From Spirometra erinaceieuropaei (lineage: Eukaryota > Platyhelminthes > Cestoda > Diphyllobothriidea > Diphyllobothriidae): a DNA stretch of 64,000 nt. The notes beneath the pieces were generated by a model. The model worked only from the letters and a program-made list of their open reading frames with translations, made no database searches and was not told the origin of the DNA. Location of the stretch: NCBI GenBank assembly GCA_902702965.1, contig CACRXP010000029.1:365702-429701 (forward strand), given 5' to 3'. Numbering within the stretch: position 1 is the first letter of the stretch; every line of letters begins with the position of its first letter. This document shows, one piece after another, positions 34,780 through 46,139 of the stretch. Both the position numbers and the translations under genes were made by a program.

Positions 34780-36130
34780 CAGTATTTCGTTAGATTAGGT
34801 CTGGGCAGTTCGGGCTGCCTTTTAGCAGGTAATTATCCAGATGTGCCTTGAACACACTCATGGTAGGGGAATTAAAAACATATGTCGGTGAAGAATGCAA
34901 TTGGCGAATCACCCCCTGTGAGAAATAGGAGGGACGATGATTTGTGTGGCACAGTTCCTTTTTAAGCTGGTAATCGTGTCGTTTGAGATTAATCTTTGGT
35001 GCAATGTCATAAAGAGTTTCCCAGTCGACATCCAGATCAACTCCTCTTAGCAACTGAAACGTTGCGATGAGGTTACCCCTGTCCTGCTTGTAGTGGAAGG
35101 GAAATAGGTTCAAGGCTGCCAGTCACTGTTCGTACGTAAATTTTGGGAGTTCATGAACAGCCTTTGTAGCACGTCGCCGTACACCTTCAAGAATATATAT
35201 CCTTCCGAAGCCACGGCTGCCAAGCCTGTACCGCATGTTCCAGGTGCGGCCGCACAACCGCCCCATGTACCTTGCCAAAGATATCTGCATTCAAGCTAAT
35301 AAACGTTCTTCGTATCGCGCGCATGACTGACATTGCCCGCGATCTGGCTTTAGAACACTGCGTGGTGACGCTCAGGTCGTCTTTAATGAATACTCCAAGA
35401 TGTGTTTGCACATCCACGGTTTCGAGTGATCTACTTTCCACGAGATACTGTCGTGGGTTTGCATTTGTTTTTCGCCTTGCTGCTGCTATATGCATTATCA
35501 TATATTTTTGACGTTGAATTTCATGCATCATTGTCCGCTCCATGCTTGAAAATTCTCTACGTCCTCTCATAGTATCTTGACGTCTTCTTCATATTTTATC
35601 ACCTTAAAAAGTTTAAGATCGTCCGCAAAGAGCGATAGGTCTGATTTCACTTCTCGAACTTGATCGTTTGTATAAATAATGAATAGAAGCGGCCCAAGAA
35701 CTGACCCTTGTGAGACTTCATTTTTAATAGGTGCCCATTCTGAGCAGTAGCCACCCGCAGTAATATTTTGTCTACAAACGTTTAAGAAGTATTGAATCCA
35801 TTTTTAGAGGATTTCCTCTTATCCCTAAGTCTGACAACTTTTGAACGAGGTGCTTATATGGAACGCAATCAAACGCCCTGGTGAAGTCAAAGTAAATGGC
35901 ATCTACTGGATGTCCTTCGTCCATGGCCTTCAGATCAACATCGAATCGTTCTTGCCTAAGGAATCGATCCATTCTGGATTTGTAAGACGAGTAAATGGGT
36001 GTACCTAGGGCCGTGGCAAACGCACGGAGGTAGACAGCGAACAAATCAGGATGCAAGAATCCGTCAGTATCCTTCGGTCAGCAATTTAGTTACTATGCGG
36101 CGCGTGCCTTGGTGAGTCGTCCGGTTGAAA
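34780..36130 (-). pseudogene. CR1-type LINE, 5'-truncated, with RT palm
   Basis: Minus strand. 'DAIYFDFTRAFDCVPYKHL' (about 35930-35850) is RT motif A. 'SQGSVLGPLLFIIYTND' follows at about 35720-35670. 'LFADDLK' with the catalytic Asp pair is at 35615-35632. The thumb follows ('VDVQTHLGVFIKDDLSV'), and the C-terminal conserved end reaches 34790 ('FKAHLDNYLL'). The frame is broken in at least three places. The N-terminal endonuclease is absent. The wording differs from the LINE at 32690-34500, so it is a different subfamily. Confidence 0.8.
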
Positions 36131-36199
36131 AAACGCTTTGAAAGCAACATATGTTCGCGATTAAGAACTTCAATCCTCAATTAAGACTGCATAAGGAGA

Positions 36200-36920
36200 G
36201 CTAGAATAGGAATCTTTGACCGAAGGTATAAAGCGTGTTTCCGATTAGAAAGGATTACTCAGATCGGGCCGTAATACTGACCATCACAGAGCATAACGCT
36301 AAAGCTATTGCACTTATGCCAGAACGTCAGCTTTTTATGGCATTCGTTCGAGCAGAATGCAAAAAGCACACTTAGTAAAAACGACCGATTTTTCCCCTTT
36401 AGTCTCTTTGTCCTTATAAATTTAAATAAACTACATGGAAAACACATGCAGAATATCCTCCCTTGTTTTTATTTGGTAACAAATTGCATTTATTGGGATT
36501 TCATACTCGAAGAGAGGGTTTCATTTTGCTTTAAAGAGTTTGCAATAATGAGACCTTGAAGGTTGGGAAATGTCTAATCGCATAGTTTCCTATCTGTATA
36601 TTTATAATTAGTGTTTATGGAGTATAAGATATGACCCATATCTATTGTAAAACGGGTAAAAACATGTATGATATTTTCATAGGAGCATAGAAAGAATGTC
36701 GATTTTTCCTTCACTGTAGGTGTGCAACCTGTTATTTGGAGATCCGGAACAGAAATGCAACAGTAGGTCAGGTCCAAAATTATTCATGAAATGAAAAACT
36801 ATTTTAAAACCAAAAAACCCTCTCTCCAATCATAGAATGTGAAGGAGCTAAAAGTAATTGCCAGCTGAATACAAGAACTAATATTCTCGTGTATAATGTA
36901 TACTAAGTATGTTTGAATCT
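36200..36920. repeat. old fold-back element (FB-MITE relative)
   Basis: 'gattagaaaggattactcag' at 36244 and the internal words around 36480-36560 and 36730-36800 align with the copies at 8140 and 48427, with heavy divergence. No coding capacity. Confidence 0.45.
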
Positions 36921-38532
36921 ATGAGGACATGGGACGTGGGGTAAGTGCTCTCGTCTCTTTATCGTCAACTGATGTTCGTTTGGACGCGTAGACGCTGAGT
37001 TCCCAGCTTGACCACAATATACTGCCCTGCAGGTGTCACATAGAATCTCGTAGAAGACTTCCTTCAACTCGATAATTAATCCTATCCTTAGGGTGTACAG
37101 GTTTGTTGCTTGGCCAAGTGCTTGTTTTTCGCACTACTTTTATTTAATGCTTCTTCAGGTGTATTTCGTCGAGTGCGGACGCATTTTTAATGCAAACAAG
37201 TGGTCGCCAGTCCCTTGGTTTGAAAGTTTTATCTTTTTAAAGCAGGCATGGAAAGCAGAATTTATTGGAACCAGTAAATTTCGTGACGGCTTCTCAACTG
37301 CAGCCTGTCGCTGCATAACACAAATAACAAGTGACAAAGGTACAGAGGTTTGAGCTTCGACAGAGAAAATCAATATAAAACAGCAAGGTATACTGCACGT
37401 AGACTAATCAATAAAGTGATAAGATAAATGCCTTTTGTTGGTTAATGTTCATTAAACACTCATGTATCACACAAGAGAAGACTAGAGAATCATCTCTCTT
37501 TGAATTAATGAAGTCAGTAAAGAGGAAGCATACGGACGATATTTTCCCCCTGACCTCCAATGAACTTAGTCTTAATATATCGGACATTAAACTTAGTAAG
37601 CTACAAACAGAGGTTCTGTCACTGGGACTTGACCCTTGTGTACCGAACCGAAGAATTAACTCTATCGAAATTGAGGCCCACTTCGAAGACTTGAATTCGC
37701 AACTGCCTGACCTAATACCCAGATCCACTGATGACGTAGGTTGACTGAAAGTAAAACTAGTGGACATTTGTCATCAGTATCGAAAAGCCCCAATAAAGCA
37801 AACAACACCAATCACTGAAGAACACATGGATGTCCTAGCCGCATTGACGCGCCATGAACAAATAGTAATTTCCAAGCCTGAGAAATGCCACGGAGTTGTC
37901 ATCCTTAACCGGCGAGACTACGTAACCAAAATGGAATCCATTTTAGACGATCCTAATAAATTTCGGCTCGAAACGCCAGGGAAAGATGAAACCAAGGCAG
38001 TCGACGAATCCGCCTAAAAAATAGTTAAACAATTGTTGGAAAAAAATCTGGTTGATGCTAAAACCGCGGAATACGTGAAACCCAGGAGCACATGTATTCC
38101 CAGACTATATGGATTGCCAAAAACGCATAAAAAAGGACATACCTCTACGACCATTTCTGTCTATGTCCAACTCATCCCAACACAGACTAGCACAGTGGCT
38201 TTTCAAGGAAGTAGAACCAATACGACACCTATTTTCGACTTAAACAATCAAAAAGAGTTCCCATTTTATTGAAGAAGTAAAGCATCAGGTCATTTCCAAC
38301 AAAACCATAATATCCTCGGGCGTTGTGTCATTATTTACAAATGAACCACTGGATGAGACGACCGATGTCGTATGCGCCCATGCGTCTGTATCCCGCCTTT
38401 CACCCGAAAAATTACGTGACCTGTTGAAACTCTGCACGAAAAAACGTTCAATTTCTAATAGAAGCGAAGATCCGAATCCCAGGAAGTAGTCTTGAAGAAG
38501 GAAACACGATCGCCGGGACAAGAGCTTTATTA

Positions 38533-38576
38533 GCCTGACGTTTCGGATTCCTACTCGAATCCATCATCAGAGACAA
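38533..38576 (-). ncRNA. hammerhead ribozyme, intact core
   Basis: It has the same minus-strand order as at 31520-31563: GTCT, CTGATGA, extra T, GGATTC/GAATCC hairpin with a different loop, GAAA, CGTC, AGGC. All core positions are kept, and stem I can form four pairs (one G-T). It sits 60-70 bases from the 3' end of the PLE-2 insertion. Confidence 0.75.
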
Positions 38577-38654
38577 AAGAGCAGAAACGGGTGGTTGTTG
38601 CACAAGGAGCTGCGGTATTTATAGGATGCAGTAGCCATGCTACCGCATACCTAT

Positions 38655-39598
38655 GAACGTTCACGGCTCCCCCCTTCATCCGGGATTGTCGCACTTGGTG
38701 TGATCATTGCTTGATGGCCGACATTCGAGTCGATAATTGCTGCAATTTCATCACGTGCGTTGGATGTTGGCGTGATGATGCCTCGACCATCTAACGCATC
38801 GACCCCGGTGTTGGGACGAGTGTTCACCTCTGCGCTCCCCGCATGGCTTGTTACCCCGCCTAGGCGAAGTTTCAGTACGGAGTATGGAATGGGAAGATCG
38901 TTGCACTTGTTGATGGGCTGGGGGCCAGTAAACCATGATTCCAGTAGCTCTCAGCTCACTCGGTTGTCACCTCTTGCGATAATTTCGGCCTCATCGAATT
39001 TAAATGTGTGGCCGAATCTCGTCGAATGAGCTGCAACTTGAGAGCTGGCGTCATTTCTGCGCACTGCTGCCGCGTGTTCGGCCATTCTCGTTCGGAGCTG
39101 TCTTCCGGTTTCTCCGACGTAGTTGCTTTGTCCGCAACTGCACCAGATCCGATAAACGACTCCAGACGTTTCTAGCCGTGGCAGTGGGTCTTTCGGTTTC
39201 ATGATCAGACGCCTGATGGTTGCCTCCGGTCTGTGTGCCACTCCAACCCCAAGTGGTGCGAGAAGGCGGCCGACAGCTTCCGAAACGTTCTTGACATACG
39301 GAAGTGCCCGCCAAGACTTGGTGTCCGTGCGGTTAGGCCTTTCGTCCCATTTGCGTGTGCACCGGTCGACGAAGTTGCGCGGGTAGCCATTGGCTTTGAA
39401 GACCCGTCGGAGGTATTGTAGTTCAGCAATTTTGTCTTCCGGCTCACTGTAGTGCGTTTCGACACGCCGATAGAGCGTCCTTACACAACTGCGTTTGTGG
39501 CTGATTGGGTGGTTACTGTTGAAGTTCAGTACTTGCATCGTATTTGTCACTTTCCTGAACACTTTGGTCTTTAGTCCACCACAATCCTTGCGGCATAC
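38655..39598 (-). pseudogene. PLE-2 GIY-YIG endonuclease region
   Basis: Open from the insertion edge to TGA at 38948-38950, about 215 codons of element sequence. The open frame also runs upstream into antisense PLE-1, which is not real protein. The nuclease core shows 'VVYRIWCSCGQSNYVGETGR' (GIY-YIG equivalent is YRI...YVG, with the catalytic Arg in the GETGRQLRTR helix). It continues with 'EHAAAVRRND', a His/Gly pair (AHSTRFGH) and 'AEIIARGDN', where the metal-binding Glu and a later Asn are expected. The TGA falls where other copies have a sense codon before 'ELLESWF', so the C-terminal extension (to about 38655) is cut off by a nonsense change. In PLEs this domain nicks target DNA. Confidence 0.75.
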
Positions 39599-41391
39599 GA
39601 GGATTGGACAGCTATACAGACAAATTGATGGAGTGGCAGTGGGAAGTCCACTTAGTCCAACCCTTGCCGGCATTTTTAAGGGTCACTTTGAAGAAAAGTT
39701 CTCAGCAAAACTGAATTGGAAAACACTGTTCAAAAGATATGTAGACGACATTTTTGCAATTGTTGATAACAATGATAAAGTCGAAGACCTACTTATTGCC
39801 ATGAACAGTCTCCACCCTAAGATTAGATTGACAATGGAAAAGGAGCAGTGCAACAAGCCTTCTTTCCTAGATGTCCTCATGACTAGACAGGAAGAAGGTT
39901 CAATAAGGCGAGCTGTTTTCCACAAGGATGCATGGAAGGGTCAATACCTGCACTTCTTGTGCTTTGCGCCGATAAAACGTAAGCGAATTTCGGCTTGCGT
40001 TCTATTCCAAAGAGCAAGAAACATTTGCTCTATTGAAACGGTGGATGATGAAATTTCTTGCCTCAAAACAGCCCTGCTCAAACGGGGATATCCAACACGA
40101 TTAATCGAAAAGTATAGCAACACTTTGCGGCCAAAATTGACGGAGAAATCTGTTTTGAAAAAGCTCGTTATAATATCCTTACCCTTTAAGGGTGACAACA
40201 CCTCTAATACCATCAAGCGGCGATTGAGATGCGCTATTGAAAGAACCTACAATTCCGCTGAGCTCACCTTCTGCAGCCGTACTAAGGCTATCGAAGTTCC
40301 ACGTGGTCAACTTCTACTTTTCCTGGTAGACCTGAGCCCCTTATGATTTTCGAAATCCCTCGGCATGTTTACTTCCCCATTTTCTTTCCTATGTTGCGTT
40401 TTGAAGTTACCATTTTATTGATTATTCTACGTGCAGTATACAATGACCTTGATGTTTTACATTGATTTTCCCTGTGGAAATTCAAACCTCTGTACCTTTG
40501 TCACTTGTTATTTGTGTTATGCAACGACAGGCTGCAGTTGAGAAGCCGTCGCGAAATCTACTGGTACCATCAAATTCTGCTGTCCATGCCTGCCTTAAAT
40601 TCATTCCGGGGAAATATTGCTCTTGTCTTTTTCTTTTGACCCCTGACGTCTCACGCATCGATCTGCAAAATCTTTAGGATAGCCATTTAGGGAAATCAAA
40701 CTGGGCAAATAATTAAGTTCTATTTACTAACCTTCATTCTAAAAACACTTCATCTTCTCTCGAATAAATAGGTTGCTAACAGCACTCGTTTTGTGAGTGA
40801 CAAGGCGGTTGTTCAGGGTAATATTTCCACAAACTTTTTTGCCGTACACAGATGTGTGCAATATCTCGTCAGTGTTTCACTGTACGAGAACATCAAGGAA
40901 TGGATGCTTGCTGTCAGCTTCTTTTTCGAGTACGCAGGTGAGTCCTGGCGGTACTAAGTTAAGCACTCAGTGCAGTGTTTCCAGTTAATCCCTTTTGACG
41001 GTAACAAAGGTGTAATCTGCATAGCCTGCCCATAAATTGGGGTTAAATACTAGACGGTCTACAGTCTATTATTTGTGCATTTATATCCCAGTCATAGGTC
41101 GCGCGATATGTCATACTTGACAACACAAGTACTAGATAAAAACCGGACAGGTGTTTCCTCAGCAGTCTGTCGTTACGTGACAAAGCTGCGAGGGGGTTTC
41201 GGCTCCTCATACATTTCGAAATTTTTTTCCGCAATTTCACTCTATTCCTGAACAAAAAATGTGGTGAAGCCCACATGGTGATGGTCCGACTGTTTCAGTC
41301 GGTGATATTCACGACTGCTTCACCAGTTCAGCGCAGAGTTGACTAACGAAAAATGTTGCCTATTTTAAAGGATTCATATTGGCGCAACTGT

Positions 41392-41712
41392 GAAAAACTG
41401 GGCGTCTCGGTGGGATTCGAACCCACGCAGTAAGGGGAAGGCCTAAGTACAGCCAACGCTCTAGCCAACTGAGCTACGAGTGCCCGCCGGACGACGCGAG
41501 TTTAATCACATTTGGGTCAAGTTACCCGCCCAACCTACTGCAACGTCTGGAATCCACCAAATATGGTACAGTAAGTTGACTGCCCAAGCAGGATTTCCTA
41601 AATGATTCACCTAGAATCCACCAGATGACGACCAGACTTACTAAAACCTCCCCTTTACTGCGTGGGTTCGAATCCCACCGAGGGGCCGAGTTTTCCACAG
41701 TTGGGTCAATAT
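41392..41712 (-). mobile_element. tRNA-derived SINE (SINE-A) with inverted tRNA-like ends
   Basis: Read on the minus strand, 41401-41486 shows 'cgtagctcagttggctagag' (A box) and 'gtgggttcgaatcccaccga' (B box). The acceptor and anticodon stems do not pair properly, so this is not a functional tRNA gene. The body (41487-41640) recurs at 50490-50690 and 59225-59475. At the far end (41655-41712) a second B-box segment lies in the opposite orientation, followed by 'cacagttgggtcaatatg'-like sequence. Confidence 0.65.
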
Positions 41713-41819
41713 GAATTATGCAAAATCTGTCAAAACATCTATGTATTTTAAAGGAATCTGACTCTGCGTCTAAATTGCACTCCTCCCAAAACTACACCGA
41801 CCCGAGGACAGGATATAGT

Positions 41820-42310
41820 CAAGGCATGGAGTGGCTGGCATATTCGAATAGTCAGTTTACGCCTGCCTCACATGACCTGGTATTCAACCCAATGCAAGTC
41901 AGGCTTCCTTCAAGCGTACAGGATTACGTGAAGGTAATGACATCCTGCGGGCAACACGGGGTTGGAACCGCTGCGCCCGGGGATTCCGCTTGCAGGGCGA
42001 AACAGGTTACCCTCTCCAAGGGCATTTTGCTATCACCAGTTCCCTGCCTAACCAGAGTCTCGCGTACCTCTCCCATGCATAAGCTTCCTGTTCGTAGTCG
42101 TGTCGACCGGAGATGAGACTAGAGGCACTGGCTGACACCAAGTAGCCGTCTTCCTGACAGTTTGACCTTTGCGAATAGCGACTTCCACCACGTTTTCACT
42201 GGTGTTGCAGCGGTAACTTGCGCGTGAATTAGTTTATAGTGAGGCAGACTTTTGCAGCAACTACCGCATCCTCTCCTCTCTCTCAGCCACCTTGCTCTAA
42301 TAGCAAGACA
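41820..42310. repeat. Rep-C and related repeat pieces
   Basis: About 41840-41880 ('ggagtggctggcatattcg', 'tcagtttacgcctgcc') is related to 58640-58670 and 58970-59015. About 42110-42310 is a reverse copy of the repeat at 9290-9915. The 132-codon frame at 41718-42116 runs through these repeats and is not taken as a gene. Confidence 0.45.
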
Positions 42311-42409
42311 GTACCAGGATGACTGGAAGTGGGCTAGGACACAGGGTCTGACGCAGTTAAACAGTCCGTCTGCGCGAGCCACACACACTTGATCCCGCAA
42401 AATGTGCCA

Positions 42410-43640
42410 GGCCAATCAGCCTCACTGCAAAATTTTGGAAAAAAGAAGTTTGGCAGGAAATAATGCGCTCCAGAGAGCAGCATAATCTGCTATGCGACGC
42501 CGAGCACGGATTCCGTAGAGGCAGGTCCTGCGTGACAAACCTGCTCTATTGTCCGGAACGCTGGACCTGGACGTTCGATAGTGTACCACATCAGCGCCTC
42601 CTGTAAAAGCTTAGTCGAACGGGCATTAGGAGCAGTCTCCCGAGGTGAATTCAATGCATTCTCCCCGGTCGCTCTCAAAATGTCCACATCGGTGACCATC
42701 AGTCGGTGGAGGTATCGGTTGAGAGCGGTGTTACTCAAGGATCCGTCATTGACCCTACCCTTTTTAGTATATACGTTAACGACTGCGTAAGTGAAGTGAA
42801 TTGTGATGTCACCATGTTCACTGATAAGCTTAAGTCATTCGAACTGAATTTGACGAAGAGAGCTTGCAGGCAAACCTGAGCCGGCGCTAGAAATGGTCAC
42901 AGGTCTGGCTTTTACCGTATAATGTGACTAAGTCTAACATCCTGTGAGTCGATGGAGCCCGATCTACGAGCCGCAGGGTTAACCACCTAAATTGCATACC
43001 AATGCATGCAGTTGGCGTCTAGAAGGACTTGGGCGGGTGGGTCACGACTTAATTTAATCCGTCGCCGGACAGCTCCAGGGTAGCTAAGTCCGCGATATCA
43101 GCTCCGTACCTCGACAGACGGGCTTTCTCTACCTTCGGCGAGGACCATTTCGCTAAGGTCTTTCGGACTTTTATGCGGTTACAGTTCGCTTTTCAAGACT
43201 GGAAACTCTAAGCCGCTGAAGACCACAACATCGTTAATAAGGTCCACTTAAGTGCAACAAAACTCGCTAGTGGACAGGGTTCACCACCCTACAGAACACG
43301 GTTATTTAACCTCGGCCTTTTTCCACTGAGTTACAGACAGCTGAGAGGCGATCTGATACAAACATTCCAAATCATGCGCGGTCAGGACTGCCGCCTTTTA
43401 CTTGGCGACTTCTTTGAAATAGCAACCACATTAAACCTCCGAGGTCATCCAATCAAACTTCGTGTGACTGGCGTCGGGCTGTACACATAAGTTCTTCTTC
43501 AAAAACAGCGTGGTTGAGGTGTGGAGTGCTCTGCCTACAGATATTGTCATGTCCGCGTTCGTCTAGGCTTTTCAGCGCAGTTTGGATTCGTATGCTTCTG
43601 CACACCATAATGTCACCCGACCGATATCGTCCTATTACAA
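42410..43640 (+). pseudogene. CR1-type LINE remnant
   Basis: Plus strand, in many frames: 'HGFRRGRSCVTNLL' (about 42500-42545), 'GVTQGSVIDPTLFSIYVND' (about 42723-42782), then 'FTDKLKSFE' where the catalytic FADD should be, so one Asp is lost. The thumb includes 'FALSYRQLRGDLIQTF'-type sequence near 43330-43370 and ends in the conserved 'DFFEIATTLNLRGHPIKLRV' region (43408-43470). It resembles the LINE at 32690-34500 more than the one at 34780-36130. Confidence 0.75.
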
Positions 43641-43964
43641 CAGTTTATTACTATTATAATGTTACTGTCTCTATTTCAGTAGCGTTTGTTTTTATTTATA
43701 GATTATCCCCAGTTCACTGCAGACGAAACGGCATTCGCTCCGTCTCCCTCAGATAACGAAGATTGTACCAATTTTCTAAAACAAATTGTGCATAAACTGA
43801 CTTCTGTACAGTGTATTTAGTAATTTTAATGTTTCCAACGTTTAGAATAATGCGTTAATCTGTCCTGTTTCGATGAATATCCGTAGTTATTTGATGTTTC
43901 ACCTTTCAAATTTTTGACACACTTTCTGTCCTTATAAAAAATAGGAAGCTCAAAGGTTCAACAC

Positions 43965-43999
43965 CAACGCCTCCGTCAAATAAACTGAACTGAACAGAC
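43965..43999 (+). repeat. LINE 3' tail with short tandem repeat
   Basis: 'aaataaactgaactgaacag' contains two CTGAA units, in the style of CR1-like 3' tails. It may belong to the LINE remnant upstream. Confidence 0.4.
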
Positions 44000-44414
44000 T
44001 TTCACAGAAGGCAATTTGGATCGCCGATATACGTGAGAGACCTATAGGTCCACCCCGTTCGCCAGGCAGTCACCCCACATACACATACAGCACTGGTCAA
44101 AAGGACCGATATATCCTATCAGTTGGCGGCCTTTCAAGTTAGGAAATATGGCGCTCTTTGATAGATAAAAGTGCGTTTTGCCGAAGGGCTAGACTCTCCA
44201 GTGCCAGCCTCGCTTCAGTTTCCATCTTCCGTCCACCAATGGCCTCGCTGAGCCCCACATCGGAGCAGGTTCAGCACACAATGATCACATAGGAAGGCCA
44301 AATATCTGAGGAACCATCGCCGTCCGACCTTTCTTTCATTAATTAATATGTGATCCTGTCACCTATTACCCACCCAAGTCGAGACAGTAGGCGCGTGGCG
44401 ATAGTTTAATATAC

Positions 44415-44712
44415 GAAGAAGAATAGGAAGAAGGATGAGGGGAGGAAGAAGAGGAGGAGGAAGAAGAAGAAGAAGAAGAAGAAGAAGAAGAAGGAGGAGG
44501 AGAAGAAGAAGAAGAAGAAACAGAAGAAGGTACAAAATAAGAATAAAAGGTTAAGGAAAAAAGAAAAAAGAAGTACAAAATACGAATACAAGGTTAAGGA
44601 AAAATGTTTAGTGAAGGCAAGCAAAGGAGAAGAGGGAGTAGGAGGAGACGGAGGCGGAGGAGGAGACGGAGGAGGAGGAGGGGAGGAAAAAGAAGACGAA
44701 GAGGAAGAAGAA
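44415..44712 (+). repeat. GAA/GGA purine microsatellite
   Basis: Two blocks (about 44415-44525 and 44625-44712) of GAA, GGA and GAAG units on the plus strand. Long Ser-, Phe- or Arg-rich frames here are products of the repeat. Confidence 0.9.
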
Positions 44713-45206
44713 GGAGCGAGGAGATATGCGCCATCTCCTTATGCCTAAATTTTCTTGGCGTCTTTGGGTGCATCATACGCGAAGGTGTTGCCTAAGATTA
44801 CGATGTTGATGACACAAAAGAGGAAAACGGGGAAGTACAAAGATGCAAAACGAATTGCACACCAAATGGTTGTCACAAAAAGATAGCAGGTGGTAAGGCA
44901 TGAAAAACCGGACTGAATGCTTTACAAACAGGAGGTACAATTAGACAAGATGGGCAACAGGATCAAAATAAAAATACTTATGATCTAAGGCTATCCCTTC
45001 TGTTTTCTCTTTTTTTCCACGGCTGCTCTTGTCGGCCATTTATATGCTGTGCAGACTTTAAGACCTGCAAGTGTTTTGGGGGATTGGGGGAAAGAGAAGG
45101 CTAGGGCGTCAGCCCTCACAGAAAAACCGTGACGAAAGACTGCTCCGAATGAAGAATACCTGCTATAAAAGACGGGCTAATTTGCTAGGGAAGTTCCCTT
45201 GACTAC

Positions 45207-45448
45207 TTAGTTCAATCCAAATGTTTCACTGTACAGGTCGTTGAGGAAGAGGAAGCCCTTCTCCTTCAGTGATGCTAGCTGGCATCGATGTTCTTCAGCC
45301 AGTTCTCTGAGTTCCACCAGACTCTCAAGCAGCTTTGATAGGACGGAGAGTCCCTGTGTGTTCGAAATCATCATCTGGAAGCGGAAGGCCTGCAATATTA
45401 GGTCTCGGAGCCAGGCGACAACTTCGACGTTGCTTAATCCTTCCCGAT
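45207..45448 (-). CDS. candidate terminal exon, helical protein of unknown family
   Basis: On the minus strand an acceptor ('tttatcgttcccacag', AG at 45450-45449) precedes an open frame of 79 codons ending TAA at 45209-45207. The peptide is rich in heptad-like hydrophobics, for example 'SVLSKLLESLVELRELAEE', and ends 'SETFGLN'. It looks like a helical or coiled-coil C-terminus. The upstream extension of the open frame to 45698 is Phe/Cys-rich and looks intronic. Not recognised as any family. No AATAAA was noticed just downstream. Confidence 0.45.
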
Positions 45449-45824
45449 CTGTGGGAACGATAAATCCAAAAATTTGACATGCGTTTTTGCTACTGCAAAG
45501 CACAAAGTACACACGTAAAACAAATGAAACTTTTGAGTTGACACAAAGGAATAGAAAGCATGCGATGTGTAACCAGCATCGGTAATGCAACACAGTCCAA
45601 AATGCAAACCTTCTGATGAAAGAATCTTCGAAATACGATGTTCCGCGCGGAATTTTCGTTTTTAATTTTATACCATTAAAGTATATTATCACTACCATGA
45701 CGAAGTCAACAGCCGTACCACATTCTTAGCTCCCTCCTTAATCTATGACTAACGGCATTTTTAGAAGTAACTAACTGTATTTCACTGAGAAACAGGCACT
45801 GGATGAGGTCATTTGTCCGAATGT

Positions 45825-45990
45825 TATTGCCGACAAAGACAAGGGAAACTAGAATGGTTGTTTCTGGCTTATTAGCCGTCGTCAGCCAGCCATGCTCAAC
45901 CCCGAAGTGTGGAAGACCTGGGGCTCGATCTCGCGACCTGTTGGTTAGAAGTCCAACGCTCTGACCACTGAGCCACGGGTTCGATGTTCA
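45825..45990 (-). mobile_element. tRNA-derived SINE (SINE-B), copy 2
   Basis: Minus strand: 'cgtggctcagtggtcagagc' (A box), 'gttggacttctaaccaac' (anticodon-arm-like) and 'ggtcgcgagatcgagcc' (B box), followed by the body shared with 4806-4985. The A and B boxes are better kept than in copy 1, but the anticodon loop is one base too long, so I call a SINE. Confidence 0.7.
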
Positions 45991-46139
45991 GTCGGTTTCG
46001 ATCGGGAATGGGCAATGAACGGTAATAGCATGCAGCCTATATCATGTGCCGCTGTGCAGCTGTTTTTTGGGCTCGAGATAGAGCCCGTAAGGCCCAAGGG
46101 GACGGGTGATTTCCGTAAGAACGATCGGTGAACGCCCCT

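Larger units (their letters stand above)
38460..39598 (-). mobile_element. PLE-2 with GIY-YIG domain, inserted in PLE-1
   Basis: The minus strand carries, from 39598 down, the post-RT linker ('LRRVFKANGYPRNFVDRC'), the GIY-YIG domain, a C-terminal extension, the 3' UTR and an intact hammerhead core. The RT itself is missing (5' truncation). The left end includes 'cccaggaagtagtcttgaag', a terminal word shared with other copies. No clear target duplication was seen, so the exact edges are uncertain by several bases. Confidence 0.8.
37445..40346 (+). pseudogene. PLE-1 reverse transcriptase, interrupted
   Basis: The N-terminal part occupies 37445-38270 in three open segments ('TPITEEHMDVLAALTRHEQI' region, then 'PRLYGLPKTHKKG', a Penelope RT hallmark). 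The last host codons before the insertion are in the 'VQFLIE' region near 38440-38457. After the insertion, 'QLYRQIDGVAVGSPLSPTL' resumes at about 39603. The catalytic YVDD is intact at 39738-39749 (RYVDDIFAIVDN). The thumb contains 'FLDVLMTRQ' and 'LKRGYPTRLIEKY', and the frame ends at 40346 without a GIY-YIG domain. The right half alone has an uninterrupted frame of over 240 codons, so this copy is younger than PLE-3. It cannot encode a whole protein because of the insertion, stops in the left half and the missing nuclease. Confidence 0.8.
37237..40610 (+). mobile_element. PLE-1, bounded by inverted terminal repeats and split by PLE-2
   Basis: The outer segments 37237-37425 and 40425-40610 are inverted repeats of each other, about 185 bp long; for example 'caggcatggaaagcagaatt' against the complement of 'aattctgctgtccatgcctg'. 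Between them lies a Penelope-type RT gene in pieces (37445-38457 and 39600-40346), interrupted by a minus-strand PLE-2 at about 38460-39598. No GIY-YIG segment is present between the RT end (40346) and the right repeat. Penelope insertions often carry such inverted ends. Confidence 0.8.

Noticed and set aside
38951..39673. A single 240-codon protein starting at 39673
   Set aside because: The first 25 or so codons are antisense PLE-1; element sequence starts near 39598.
41401..41486. Functional tRNA gene on the minus strand
   Set aside because: A and B boxes are good, but acceptor and anticodon stems do not pair, and the body after it recurs in two other places, so it is a SINE head.
44366..44795. 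Ser-, Phe- and Arg-rich protein genes
   Set aside because: They are translations of the GAA/GGA microsatellite in different frames.
45925..45990. Functional tRNA gene (TCT-like anticodon) on the minus strand
   Set aside because: The anticodon loop is one base too long and the flanking body is shared with 4806-4985.
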